From: Pseudomonadota bacterium
GTDB taxonomy: Bacteria; Pseudomonadota; Alphaproteobacteria; Rhizobiales; Xanthobacteraceae
DNA length: 64,000 bases
Direction of reading: 5' to 3'
Assembly: GCA_023451825.1 (NCBI GenBank)
Contig: JAEXYA010000067.1
Span: 62,001-126,000 of the forward strand
The translations under genes were made by a program, and so were the position numbers. The notes under the pieces are model-generated. The model did not search any database. It worked only from the letters and a program-made list of their open reading frames with translations, and was not told the origin of the DNA. Of the stretch, positions 50,954-60,225 are shown piece after piece; position 1 is the first letter of the stretch; each line of letters opens with the position of its first letter.

Positions 50954-52405
50954 TCAAATCGGATAATGCTGCGGCCCTGTCTCGATGGTGATCCAGCGCA
51001 GTTCCGTGAATTCCGCGATCCCGGCCTTGCCGCCGAAGCGGCCGTAGCCCGACGACTTTGTGCCGCCGAATGGCATCTGCGCCTCGTCATGCACCGTCGC
51101 GCCGTTGACGTGGCAGATGCCGGATTCGATCCGCTTCGCCACCGCCAGCGCACCGGCGATATCGCGGCCGAACACCGCGGCCGACAGGCCATATTCGGTG
51201 TCATTGGCGACGCGGACGGCTTCATCCACGCCGTCCACCCGCACCACCGATACGATCGGGCCGAAGGATTCCTCGCCATAGATGCGCATCGACGAGGTGA
51301 CGTGATCCAGCACCGTGGCCGACATCAGCGTGCCTTCCACGCGCCCGCCGGCGACGACGCGCGCGCCCTTGCCCACGGCATCCTTGATCAGTGCCTGCAT
51401 GCGATCGGCGGCACTGGTGTCGATCAGCGAGCCCAGCGGCGCATTGCCCTGGCGTGGATCGCCGGCCACCAGTTGCTCTGCCTTCACGGCGAGCTTGGAC
51501 ACGAAAGCGTCAGCCACATTGCGATCCACCACGAGGCGCTCGGTGGACATGCAGATCTGGCCCTGATTCATGAAGGCGCCAAAGGCGGACGCCGCCACGG
51601 CGGCATCGAGATCGGCATCCTCCAGCACGACCAGCGGCGCCTTGCCACCGAGTTCGAGCAGCACCGGCTTGAGATGCGTCGCCGCGGTCTGCGCAATCAG
51701 GCGACCAACGCGCGTCGAGCCCGTAAAGTTGATCCGCCGCACCGCCGGATGCGCGATCAAGGCTTCGATCAGCGCCGGCGCGTCATCGGGCGCATTGGTG
51801 ATTACATTCATCACGCCGGGCGGCAGGCCGGCCTCGCGCAGGCATTCGCCGATCAGGCGATGGGTGCCGGGGCAGATTTCCGAGGCTTTCAGGATCACGG
51901 TGTTGCCGCAGGCCAGCGGCAGCGCCACGGCGCGGGTGCCGAGAATGACCGGCGCATTCCAGGGCGCGATGCTGAGCACGACGCCGGCCGGTTGCCGCAC
52001 CGCCATGGAAATGCAGCCGGGCTTGTCGGAGGGAATCACCTCGCCGGAAATCTGCGTCGTCATCGCTGCCGCTTCGCGCAGCATGTTGGCGGCGAGATGT
52101 ACGTTGAAGCCGGCCCAGCCCGCGGTGGCGCCGGTCTCGGCAGCCATCAGCGCGATGAATTCAGAAGCCCGGCTCGCCAGAATATCGGCAGCTTTGAGCA
52201 GGATCGTGCGACGCGCGCCCGGCCCCGTCGCCGACCATGCCGGGAAGGCTGCAGCCGCAGCATCTGCGGCGCGCTTGGCATCCGCGACCTGTGCCGCTGC
52301 GCCGCGCGAGGCGATGTCACCCGTGATCGGATTCAGGCGATCAAAAGTCGCGCCGTTGCCGGCATCCGCGTCTTCATTCTCGATCAGGAGCTTGATGTTG
52401 TTCAT
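50954..52405 (-). CDS. NAD(P)-dependent aldehyde dehydrogenase, aromatic-aldehyde type
   Basis: ALDH superfamily, 483 residues. Catalytic Cys285 in NQGQICMSTER, general base Glu251 in LELGGKAPLV, Asn150 in APWNAPV and Lys173. Closest in style to vanillin / salicylaldehyde dehydrogenases (ALDH with GQICMST rather than GQVCSAG). It is the last gene of the block livJ-H-M-G-F, 41 bases after livF, and probably oxidises an aldehyde derived from the imported substrate. Confidence 0.92.
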   Translation of the reverse strand: MNNIKLLIENEDADAGNGATFDRLNPITGDIASRGAAAQVADAKRAADAAAAAFPAWSATGPGARRTILLKAADILASRASEFIALMAAETGATAGWAGFNVHLAANMLREAAAMTTQISGEVIPSDKPGCISMAVRQPAGVVLSIAPWNAPVILGTRAVALPLACGNTVILKASEICPGTHRLIGECLREAGLPPGVMNVITNAPDDAPALIEALIAHPAVRRINFTGSTRVGRLIAQTAATHLKPVLLELGGKAPLVVLEDADLDAAVAASAFGAFMNQGQICMSTERLVVDRNVADAFVSKLAVKAEQLVAGDPRQGNAPLGSLIDTSAADRMQALIKDAVGKGARVVAGGRVEGTLMSATVLDHVTSSMRIYGEESFGPIVSVVRVDGVDEAVRVANDTEYGLSAAVFGRDIAGALAVAKRIESGICHVNGATVHDEAQMPFGGTKSSGYGRFGGKAGIAEFTELRWITIETGPQHYPI

Positions 52406-52446
52406 GGCGATCTCCTCAGTTGTTTTGTGAAATGAATGGCGGCGCT

Positions 52447-53160
52447 CTAGCTGAGCCCGCCGAGATAGGCGCGTCGAACGGAATCGTCGGATTGCAGGTC
52501 GGCGGCGGAGCCGCTGCCGGACACCTTGCCGTTCTCGATGACATAGCCGCGATCGGCGATCAGCAGGCTCTCGCGTGCATTCTGCTCGACCATCAACAGC
52601 CCCATGCCGGTCTCGCGGATGCGGCTGATGGCAGCGAACAGCTCTTTCACCAGCAGTGGCGACAGGCCGAGCGATGGCTCGTCCAGCAACAACATCTCGG
52701 GATTGGACATCAGCGCGCGACCGATGGCGACCATCTGCTGCTCGCCGCCGCTCATGGTGCGCACGACCTGCTTGAGCCGCTCGCCAAGCCGCGGAAACAG
52801 CGCCAGCACCTTTTCACGCTGCTCGGCCTCCATGGCGCGCGCGCGTTTCGGATTGGCGCCAAGCATCAGGTTCTCGGCCACCGTCAGTTCACCGAATACA
52901 CCACGTCCCTCGGGCACCAATGCCAGGCCGCTCTCGATAATGAGATGCGCGGGAAGCGGCGACAGATCATGACCGTCCAGCTTTACCTGCTTGCCCGGCC
53001 CGCATTTGACGAGCCCGGCGATCGCCTTCAGCAGCGACGACTTGCCGGCGCCATTGGCGCCGAGAATGACCACGATCTCACCGCGTTTCACGGTCAGTGC
53101 GGCGTCGCTGAGCGCGCGATGCTGGCCGAAACTGACATTGATCCCCGCAACCTCAAGCAT
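52447..53160 (-). CDS. livF: Liv-type ABC transporter ATP-binding protein (LivF)
   Basis: Product of 237 residues, ABC ATPase with Walker A GANGAGKSSLLKAI, signature MSGGEQQMVAIGRAL and Walker B EMLLLDEPSLGLSP. The LivF-type N-terminus LEVAGINVSFGQHRALSDAAL. Start overlaps livG by eight bases. Substrate inferred from context to be an organic acid or aromatic rather than a branched-chain amino acid. Confidence 0.95.
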   Translation of the reverse strand: MLEVAGINVSFGQHRALSDAALTVKRGEIVVILGANGAGKSSLLKAIAGLVKCGPGKQVKLDGHDLSPLPAHLIIESGLALVPEGRGVFGELTVAENLMLGANPKRARAMEAEQREKVLALFPRLGERLKQVVRTMSGGEQQMVAIGRALMSNPEMLLLDEPSLGLSPLLVKELFAAISRIRETGMGLLMVEQNARESLLIADRGYVIENGKVSGSGSAADLQSDDSVRRAYLGGLS

Positions 53161-53890
53161 GCTGGGGCGCTCCGAGATAGGCCTCGATCACGGCGGGATC
53201 GCTCAGCACCGCCTCGGTCGGACCATCTGCGATGCGCCGTCCGCTACTCATCACAACACAGCGGCTGCATAGCGAGCGGATCGCCTCCATCACATGCTCG
53301 ACCATCAGGATCGACAGCCCCTCTTCCTTCAGCGAGCGGATCAGGTCGATGCCGATCAGCAATTCCGACGGATTGAGGCCGGCGAGCCATTCGTCCAGCA
53401 GCAGCAGGCGCGGACGCAGCGCCAGCGCACGCGCAAGCTCGAGCCGCTTGCGATCGATATAAGTGAGATCAGCGGCCGGGCGATTTTCGCGGCCGGCAAG
53501 GCCGACGCGCACGAGCAGGTCTTCCGCCGACACACCATCGTCGCTGCGCGCGCGATGATTGAAGGACAGCCCCGCTCGCACATTGTCGCCGCAGCTCATA
53601 CCATCGAGCACGCGCACCAGTTGGAAGGTGCGCGCGACGCCGAGCCGCGCAATCTTGAAGGTCGGCCATCCCGCGATGTCGGTGCCATCGAGCACGACGC
53701 TGCCGGCATCGGGCCGCAGGGCGCCGGAGATGAGATTGATCGCCGTGGTCTTGCCCGATCCGTTCGGCCCGAGCAGGCCGACGATTTCGCCGGGATTGAC
53801 GGTGAAGCTCATGTCATTGACGGCAACGAGACCACCGAAACGGCGGGTCAGGCCATCGACCTTGAGCACGGGTGCATATGCGGAACTCAT
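53153..53890 (-). CDS. livG: Liv-type ABC transporter ATP-binding protein (LivG)
   Basis: Product of 245 residues. Walker A GPNGSGKTTAINLISG, Walker B RLLLLDEWLAGLNPSE and the LivG extension toward the C-terminus (MEAIRSLCSRCVVMSSGRRIADGP). The signature motif is noticeably degenerate (AADLTYIDRKRLELARAL instead of LSGGQ...), as in LivG-type subunits. Overlaps livM by four bases. Confidence 0.93.
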   Translation of the reverse strand: MSSAYAPVLKVDGLTRRFGGLVAVNDMSFTVNPGEIVGLLGPNGSGKTTAINLISGALRPDAGSVVLDGTDIAGWPTFKIARLGVARTFQLVRVLDGMSCGDNVRAGLSFNHRARSDDGVSAEDLLVRVGLAGRENRPAADLTYIDRKRLELARALALRPRLLLLDEWLAGLNPSELLIGIDLIRSLKEEGLSILMVEHVMEAIRSLCSRCVVMSSGRRIADGPTEAVLSDPAVIEAYLGAPQHA

Positions 53891-54831
53891 GCGGCGCTCC
53901 CCTTCGTTGCGGAGCTTTGTCGCAGCAGCTTCATTTTATCGATCAGGCCGACAACGCCGGATGGCAGCGCATAGACGATCAGCAAGAACACCACGCCCAT
54001 GATCAGCGTGGAGGTGCTTGGGAAGCGCGCCGCGAGGAATTCGAACAGCAGCGTGAGCGGGATCGCACCGAGCGCAGGCCCCCAGAAGCGATGCGCGCCG
54101 CCGAGCAACGCCATGATCACCACTTCGAACGAGATGGTGGCATTGAAGGCGATGGACGGCTCGATATAGGTCCAGCGCGGCGCCATGATCGCGCCGACCA
54201 GCGTCATGAAGATCGCGGAGATGACGAACAATGCGACCTTGGCGAAGGTGACGTTGATGCCGCAATGTTTGGCGACCGTCTCGTCCTCACCGATGATCCG
54301 CAGCGCGAAGCCGAGCCTTGAGCGGGCGATCAGCCAGCCCGTGGCAAACACGATCACCGCCAGCGCCAGCAGCTGCCAGTAAATGTCCAGCTGGCTGATA
54401 TCGAGGAAGACATAGCGGCCGAGCACGCGGCTCTTGTTGACCTCGAACCACACCACGAGTTGGCGCACCAGTTCGGCCAGACCGAACGTGAAGATCACGA
54501 AATGCACGCCGCTCAATCGCAGCGTCGCCAGCCCGACAATGGCCGACATCACCGCGCCGATGAGCACCGCCACGCCCAGCACCAGCGGCCAGGCCATTTG
54601 CTCGCCGAGCACCGCGACGGTGTAAGCACCGACACCGAAGAAGGCGGTGGTCGCCAGCGAGACATAGCGCGTCGGGCCGGAGAACAGGCCCCAGGCGGTC
54701 GCAAGGATCGTGAATTGCAGCAGCGTGATGCCGAGCGCGAGATGATAGGCATCGATGAGCTGTGGCAGGGCAGCGAGGCCGGCGATGGCCGCGAGGCCCA
54801 CGCCGCCGATCAGGAGTTGTGACGCGCTCAT
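53887..54831 (-). CDS. livM: Liv-type ABC transporter permease (LivM)
   Basis: Product of 314 residues with ten helices. Contains the cytoplasmic coupling segment RSRLGFALRIIGEDETVAKHCGINVTFAK and the C-terminal LIMGVVFLLIVYALPSGVVGLID. ATG 54831 is chosen; upstream codons belong to livH read in a different frame. Overlaps livH by four bases. Confidence 0.93.
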   Translation of the reverse strand: MSASQLLIGGVGLAAIAGLAALPQLIDAYHLALGITLLQFTILATAWGLFSGPTRYVSLATTAFFGVGAYTVAVLGEQMAWPLVLGVAVLIGAVMSAIVGLATLRLSGVHFVIFTFGLAELVRQLVVWFEVNKSRVLGRYVFLDISQLDIYWQLLALAVIVFATGWLIARSRLGFALRIIGEDETVAKHCGINVTFAKVALFVISAIFMTLVGAIMAPRWTYIEPSIAFNATISFEVVIMALLGGAHRFWGPALGAIPLTLLFEFLAARFPSTSTLIMGVVFLLIVYALPSGVVGLIDKMKLLRQSSATKGSAA

Positions 54832-55697
54832 CGGGCTGCCCTTCCGAAGATGCCGGCGGGTCGCACCAGCAGGACGCCGAGGAACAGCGCAAAATTCACC
54901 GCAATGGTAAGGCCGGGATCGATATAGGTGGCGACCAGCGCCTCGCTGAGGCCAAGCAACATGCCCGCCACGAGGCAGCCCATCAGATTGCCGATGCCGC
55001 CCATCACGACGACGATCAGCGCCTTCATCGTGAACACCACGCCGGATGTGGCGCTGAAGGTGAGGAACATGCTGATCAACACGCCGGCCGATGCGACCAG
55101 CGCGCCGCCGGCTGCAAAGGCCAGCGCCGACAATTGCGGCACATTGATCGCCACCAATGGCGCGGCGGCGGGATCGACGGCAACCGCGCGGATCGAAGTG
55201 CCGATACGCGTGCGCGTCAGCAGCAGATACAGCACCGTGCCGAGCACCACCGCGAGGGTAAAGGCGACGAGGCGGTTCATCGCCAGCACTTCGCCGACAA
55301 TGGTGACGGGAATGGCGAGGAACGAATAGCTGAAATAGGCGCCGCCGAACAGCGTGAGCAGAATGCCCTGCACGATGAACATCAGGCCGAAGGTGGCGAG
55401 AATGCTGTCCACCTCCAGCGCATCGCGCGTGCGGGCGCGGCGCACCAGCGGTGTCAGGAAGATCTTGTAGAGCAGGAAGCTGACGACAAAGCTGACGGGC
55501 ACGATGACGATCAACCCGACCAGCGGGTTCACCGCCCATCCCGAAAACAGCAGATAGGAGGCAAAGGCCGAGCCGATCAGGAATTCGCCGTAAGCGAGAT
55601 TCATGATCCGCGCCACGCCATATTGGAGCGTCAGCCCCATGGCGATGAGCGCATACATTCCGCCCAGCACGAGGCCGGTGAGCAACGCGTTCGTCAT
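54828..55697 (-). CDS. livH: Liv-type ABC transporter permease (LivH)
   Basis: Product of 289 residues, eight helices. Opening TNALLTGLVLGGMYALIAMGLTLQYGVARIMNLAYGEF is typical of LivH, and the coupling segment is RTRIGTSIRAVAVDPAAAPLVAINV. A strong 14-pair hairpin separates it from livJ. Confidence 0.95.
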   Translation of the reverse strand: MTNALLTGLVLGGMYALIAMGLTLQYGVARIMNLAYGEFLIGSAFASYLLFSGWAVNPLVGLIVIVPVSFVVSFLLYKIFLTPLVRRARTRDALEVDSILATFGLMFIVQGILLTLFGGAYFSYSFLAIPVTIVGEVLAMNRLVAFTLAVVLGTVLYLLLTRTRIGTSIRAVAVDPAAAPLVAINVPQLSALAFAAGGALVASAGVLISMFLTFSATSGVVFTMKALIVVVMGGIGNLMGCLVAGMLLGLSEALVATYIDPGLTIAVNFALFLGVLLVRPAGIFGRAAR

Positions 55698-55716
55698 TCC
55701 ATCATTCCGGAGTGTG

Positions 55717-55746
55717 GGCGCATGCGTCCGGGCGGACGCATGCGCC
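55717..55746 (-). promoter_or_regulatory. Strong hairpin between livJ and livH
   Basis: Perfect stem GGCGCATGCGTCCG / CGGACGCATGCGCC, two-base gap, 17 bases after the livJ stop. No T-run. Such an element at the binding-protein/permease junction usually stabilises the binding-protein mRNA and lowers permease output; inferred here. Confidence 0.65.
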
Positions 55747-55763
55747 GATCAAGTCTGTCGCGA

Positions 55764-56999
55764 TTACTGCGCCTTCCAAGCCGGCTTCGGCAGGATCGGC
55801 TGGCGCGCGCCGGCATTGCCGGAGGGCGCGACGCCGTAGAATTCGCCGTCCTGCCACTGGCCGACCCACCAGTAGTTCGTCGGCATGTTGTTCTCGAACT
55901 TCACCTTGCCGATCACAGTATCAAAGCTGCCGGTCTGCAGGTCCTTGATGACCGCGGCGCGGTCCACCTTGCCAACCCGCTCGATGGCCTGCTGCAGCAT
56001 CTGCAGGCTGGCGAAGGTCACGGCGCTGGCCCAGCGGTCCGGCTCGGCGCCATTGGCGGCGGAGGCCTTGTGGCGGGCGAGATAGTCCTTGATGGCCGGG
56101 CTGTCGCCGCTCCAGCCGCCGATGCCCATCACGCCTTCCGCATTGGCGCTGAACTTCTGCTTGAACAGCGGAAACGCCGTGCCGACACCGGTGTAGTAAA
56201 CCTTCGGATTGAAGCCCGAGATACGCGCCTGTTCGGTGATGGCGATCGTGTCCGGCGGATAGGAGAAGGCGATGAAGGTGTCGGGATTGAGCGCCTTCAC
56301 TTCATTGACGATCGGGCCGAGATCCTGCGTGCCGACCGGATAGGTCTTGTCATAAGCGAGCTTGAACTTTGCCGCGGCCAGCGCCGGGCGTGCGGCGGCG
56401 GAGAGGTCGATGCCAAAACCATCCGCGATGCTGACCATGGCCACGGTGTCGCCGATCTTGCCTTCGCCGCGCAGCTTCACCAGCAGCTCGACCAGCGTCT
56501 TGGAGGCATCGGCGCTGGTGCCGAGCAGCCAGAAACTGTTCGGCCAGCGCTTTGCCAGTTCTGGCGCGCGGTCGGTGACGGCGGTGGAGGCGAGATGCGG
56601 ATAGCCGGCCTTGTTGAGGATCGGGCCGACCGCGAGATTGAGACCGGTGCCCCAGGGCGGCAGGATGAAATCCACCTTGTCCTGGTTGATCAGGCGCTCC
56701 AGCGCCTTCGCCGCTTCCTCGGCGCTCGAGCGGTCATCATATTGCACGACCTCGATGGGCACGCGTTTGTCGCCGAGCTTGAGCCCGCCGGCAGCGTTCA
56801 CTTCCTTGACCCAGAGTTCGTAGTTCGGGATCGACGTCACCGCGCCGCCGCCGGCGGCCGGCCCGGTGCGCGAGATCGCATAGCCGATCTTGACCGAGGT
56901 CTGCGCCTGCGCCTCGCTCCAGCCGAGCGTCGCCGCGCCCGCCATCATGGCCAGACCGGCGGCCAGCCCCGCTGCACGCTGTTTGGTTGCCGAACCCAT
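55764..56999 (-). CDS. livJ: Periplasmic substrate-binding protein of Liv-type ABC transporter
   Basis: Product of 411 residues. Sec signal (GLAAGLAMMAGAATLGWSEAQAQ), then Peripla_BP_6 fold: VKIGYAISRTGPAAGGGAVTSIPNYELWVKEVNAAGG, with the lobe-hinge features DDRSSAEEAAKALERLINQDKVDFILPPWGTG. Aromatic-acid-type binding proteins in this family are longer than LivJ (about 400 residues); ligand is not assigned. First gene of the operon divergent from AraC. Confidence 0.92.
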   Translation of the reverse strand: MGSATKQRAAGLAAGLAMMAGAATLGWSEAQAQTSVKIGYAISRTGPAAGGGAVTSIPNYELWVKEVNAAGGLKLGDKRVPIEVVQYDDRSSAEEAAKALERLINQDKVDFILPPWGTGLNLAVGPILNKAGYPHLASTAVTDRAPELAKRWPNSFWLLGTSADASKTLVELLVKLRGEGKIGDTVAMVSIADGFGIDLSAAARPALAAAKFKLAYDKTYPVGTQDLGPIVNEVKALNPDTFIAFSYPPDTIAITEQARISGFNPKVYYTGVGTAFPLFKQKFSANAEGVMGIGGWSGDSPAIKDYLARHKASAANGAEPDRWASAVTFASLQMLQQAIERVGKVDRAAVIKDLQTGSFDTVIGKVKFENNMPTNYWWVGQWQDGEFYGVAPSGNAGARQPILPKPAWKAQ

Positions 57000-57165
57000 G
57001 TCATCCTCCCCTGTGAGTTGTGACGGCGCCTTCCCGGCGCTCGATGGGGGACACTAGTTGAGCACTGGGGCGCGTGAATTGGACGCATCCGGGGAAAGAT
57101 TGCACCAGGCCGTGCGACGCTATCTAATCTGCGCGACGGATTGTCCCATCAAGAGACCCGCTCCG

Positions 57166-58068
57166 ATGTTCACCGATGCCATCGACCTCGCCGGAAAATC
57201 CGCCGCGCTGCATGTCGAGCGCTTCACCTCAAGCCTCGCGCCGCGTATCTGGTCGCTGCGCCAGACGCGGCACCGGCACGCTTATCTGCTGGTGATGGAA
57301 AGCCGCCGCGGCACCGCGACCATGCGCGCTTCCACCATCGAATTCAGCGCACCGGCGCTGCTCTGGCTGCCCTGCGGCTATGACGGCACGCTGCAGGTCG
57401 AAGCCGGCGCGCAGGGCTATCTGCTCACGGTCACCGACGATCTCCTGACCCAGACCATCGCCGGCTCCGCCGAGGCGCTGCATCTGCGCCGCACCGTCGA
57501 TCGCCTCGTGCTGCTGGAAGACGCAAAAGCCTCTCAGGGCTTTGCTGCCATCACCGCGTCCTGCGCCATGCTCACCGGCGAACTCACGGCGCCCGGCCGC
57601 GGCAGCGCCACACTGCTATCAGCGCATCTGCTGCTGCTCTGCCTGCATCTATGGCGCGCAGTCATTGCCGAGGAGCCCATCGACGACGTCTCCCGCCGCG
57701 GCGACGGCCCGCGGCTGGTGGGCAATTTCCTGCAGATGGTCGAACTCCACTATCGCGACGGCTGGCCGATCGCCCGCTATGCCGCAGCCCTCGGCGTCAC
57801 CGACGACCGGCTGCACGCCCATTGCAAGCGCGAGCGCGGCATCAGCCCGCGCGCCGTGGTGCATCAGCGCCTGATCCATGAGGCCTGCACGCGGCTCCGC
57901 CAGCTCGACCTCCCGGTCGAGCAGATCGCCTACGGCCTCGGCTTCCATGACCCCGGCTATTTCAACCGCTTCTTCCGCAAATATCAGAACGAGTCACCGG
58001 GGACTTATCGGCGCCGCGCGCGGCAGAGCCCGGGACGTCACGGGCCGTCTTACGCCGCCTGGCCGTAA
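57166..58068 (+). CDS. AraC-family transcriptional regulator
   Basis: Product of 300 residues. N-terminal cupin-like sensing domain (RHRHAYLLVMESRRGTATMRAS), C-terminal helix-turn-helix pair WPIARYAAALGVTDDRLHAHCKRERGISPRAVVHQ and LPVEQIAYGLGFHDPGYFNRFFRKYQNESPGTYRRR. ATG 57166 (AAGAGA upstream); the frame opens earlier at 57058. Divergent from livJ across 166 bases, the likely activator of the liv-ALDH operon. Confidence 0.93.
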   Translation: MFTDAIDLAGKSAALHVERFTSSLAPRIWSLRQTRHRHAYLLVMESRRGTATMRASTIEFSAPALLWLPCGYDGTLQVEAGAQGYLLTVTDDLLTQTIAGSAEALHLRRTVDRLVLLEDAKASQGFAAITASCAMLTGELTAPGRGSATLLSAHLLLLCLHLWRAVIAEEPIDDVSRRGDGPRLVGNFLQMVELHYRDGWPIARYAAALGVTDDRLHAHCKRERGISPRAVVHQRLIHEACTRLRQLDLPVEQIAYGLGFHDPGYFNRFFRKYQNESPGTYRRRARQSPGRHGPSYAAWP

Positions 58069-58160
58069 TGCAATCCTTAACCGCGCATTAACCATGCGGG
58101 TCCAGCCTCTGGAGGTGCGACGGAACCGGACGTCTTGGGGACCGGCAGTCGCATCGAGAG

Positions 58161-58191
58161 GCCGTCCGGCGTAACGCCCGGACGGCTTTTT
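58161..58191 (+). terminator. Intrinsic terminator after the AraC gene
   Basis: GCCGTCCGG / CCGGACGGC stem, loop CGTAACGC, TTTTT tail; 93 bases after the stop. Confidence 0.85.
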
Positions 58192-58211
58192 GCTGAGGTG
58201 TGGTTGGATTT

Positions 58212-58327
58212 GTAGGGTGGGCAAAGCGCAGCGTGCCCACCAAACCGTCCGCAGTATTTCAAAGGTGGGCACGCGAAGTTTATCATCGGGCGCGCTTCGC
58301 GCGACCCGGTGGCTTTGCCCACCCTAC
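58212..58327. repeat. Palindromic intergenic repeat, family C, copy 2
   Basis: GTAGGGTGGGCAAAGCGCAGCGTGCCCACC ... GGTGGGCACGCG ... GGTGGCTTTGCCCACCCTAC. The right arm's CTAC carries the TAG stop codon of the minus-strand FAD dehydrogenase gene (58324-58326). Confidence 0.85.
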
Positions 58328-59979
58328 ACCGCCTTCGCCGCCGCACGCCCGGCTGTTCGCCCCGAAAACAGGCAGCCGCCAAGGAACGTCCCTTCCAGTG
58401 AACGATAGCCGTGCATGCCGCCGCCGCCGAAGCCCGCGGCTTCGCCGACGGCATAGAGCCCGGGGATGATCTGATGCCCGGCGCCGAACACGCGCGCGTC
58501 CAGATCCGTCTCGAAACCGCCCAATGTCTTGCGCGTGAGGATGTTCAGCCGCACGGCGATCAGCGGGCCCTTCTCCGCATCGAGAATGCGATGCGGCTTC
58601 GCCGTGCGGATCAGCCTGTCGCCGATATATTTGCGCGCATTGTGCAGGTTCATCACTTGCGCATCCTTCACGAACGGATTGGCGATGGCGCGATCGCGCG
58701 CCTCGATCTGCGCCTTGATGCGGTCCAGCTTTAGGAGATCATTGCCGGCAAGTTCGTTCATGGCCTTGACGAGATCGCCGAGATTGTCGCGCACGATGAA
58801 GTCCGCGCCGTGATCCTTGAACGCCTCTACCGGCGCCGGTGCGCCCTTGTTGGTGGCACGGCGTGCGGTCATCATCCAGCTCTTGCCGGTGAGGTCCGGA
58901 TTCTGCTCCGACCCCGACAGCGCAAACTCTTTCTTGATGATGGCCTGGGTGAGAATGAACCAGGAATAGTCGTGACCAGTGGACTGGATATATTCGAGCT
59001 GCCCAAGCGTATCCGAGCCCGGAAACAGCGGCGCCGGCAGTCGCTCACCGGTCGCATCGAACCACATGGACGACGGGCCGGGCAGGATGCGGATGCCGTG
59101 TTTCGGCCAGATCGGATTCCAGTTCTCGATTCCTTCCACATAGTGCCACATGCGGTCGCGGTTGATCAGCCGCGCGCCGATACTCTCGGTGATGCCGATC
59201 ATGCGGCCATCCACATGGGCGGGCACGCCGGAGATCATCCGCTGCGGCGGCGTGCCGAGACGCTGCGGCCAGTTCTGCCGCACCAGATCATGATTGCCAC
59301 CGATGCCACCCGACGCGACGATCACCGCCTGCGCACGCAGCGAAAATTCGCCGACCGCATGGCGCGATGAACTTTCGCCGCGCTCACTGTTCGCCGGCTC
59401 CAGCACGGCACCGCTGACGCCATCGACAATGCCATTGGTCACGCTCAGCGCATCGACGCGGTGGCGGAACTTGAAGGTCAACAACCCTTTCTCCACGGCC
59501 TCGCGCGCACGTCGCTCGAAGGGCGCGACGATCCCCGGCCCCGTTCCCCATGTGATATGAAAGCGCGGCACCGAATTGCCGTGGCCCATGGCGTCATAGC
59601 CACCCCGCTCCGCCCAGCCGACAATGGGAAACACGCGGTGCCCCATCGCGCGCAGCCAGTCGCGCTTCTCGCCTGCGGCGAAAGCGAGGTAAGCTTCTGC
59701 CCAGCGCTTCGGCCAATGATCTTCCTCGCGATCGAAACCGGCGGAGCCCATCCAGTCCTGATGCGCGAGGTCAAAACTATCCTTGATGCCGAGACGACGC
59801 TGTTCCGGCGAATCGATGAAGAACAATCCACCGAACGACCAGAATGCCTGGCCGCCGAGATTCTGCTCGCCTTCCTGATCGATCACGATCACGCGCTTGC
59901 CGGCATCGGCGACTTCGGTCGCAGCCACGAGTCCCGCAAGCCCGGCGCCCACGACGATGACATCCGCATCGACCGCCAT
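58324..59979 (-). CDS. FAD-binding dehydrogenase (COG3573-type, fumarate reductase/ketosteroid dehydrogenase fold)
   Basis: Product of 551 residues. N-terminal Rossmann motif DVIVVGAGLAGLVAATEVADAGKRVIVID, VIVASGGIGGNHDLVRQNWP in the middle and C-terminal GAGHQIIPGLYAVGEAAGFGGGGMHGYRSLEGTFLGGCLFSGRTAGR, the flavoprotein closing motif. Related enzymes act as Delta1-ketosteroid dehydrogenases or soluble fumarate reductases; substrate unknown. ATG 59979 with GGGAGA upstream. Stop lies inside the family C repeat. Confidence 0.9.
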   Translation of the reverse strand: MAVDADVIVVGAGLAGLVAATEVADAGKRVIVIDQEGEQNLGGQAFWSFGGLFFIDSPEQRRLGIKDSFDLAHQDWMGSAGFDREEDHWPKRWAEAYLAFAAGEKRDWLRAMGHRVFPIVGWAERGGYDAMGHGNSVPRFHITWGTGPGIVAPFERRAREAVEKGLLTFKFRHRVDALSVTNGIVDGVSGAVLEPANSERGESSSRHAVGEFSLRAQAVIVASGGIGGNHDLVRQNWPQRLGTPPQRMISGVPAHVDGRMIGITESIGARLINRDRMWHYVEGIENWNPIWPKHGIRILPGPSSMWFDATGERLPAPLFPGSDTLGQLEYIQSTGHDYSWFILTQAIIKKEFALSGSEQNPDLTGKSWMMTARRATNKGAPAPVEAFKDHGADFIVRDNLGDLVKAMNELAGNDLLKLDRIKAQIEARDRAIANPFVKDAQVMNLHNARKYIGDRLIRTAKPHRILDAEKGPLIAVRLNILTRKTLGGFETDLDARVFGAGHQIIPGLYAVGEAAGFGGGGMHGYRSLEGTFLGGCLFSGRTAGRAAAKAV

Positions 59980-60225
59980 CGTTTCTCTCCCCATCATTTC
60001 GTTAAGAGAGATTGAAGGTGCTGCGGGAACTTTGGTCAAGGAAATACAGAATTTGCGTTCCGTTGTTCCGCGTTCCGCCGCACTGCATCCTGCGCGCAAC
60101 ACTCGTTTTGAATCGTCGCGATGATGCGAGGTCCAGCTAGACAAAAACACGTTTCGCCAACACGCTGACATGGTCCTGCATCACCAGGACATAGAGATTC
60201 GGCATCACAGGTTTTGGGGCAGAGC

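Noticed and set aside
50869..50954. tRNA-Gly as an integration site
   Set aside because: No integrase gene or repeated tRNA 3' fragment found; the aldehyde dehydrogenase and liv genes look like ordinary operon genes.
54832..55539. N-terminal extension of livM in the same frame
   Set aside because: Overlaps livH in another frame and has no permease similarity; MSASQ at 54831 with a ribosome site is the natural start.
54762..57023. Plus-strand open frame of 753 codons
   Set aside because: Antisense to livH and livJ; composition is low-complexity Arg/Asp/His/Glu.
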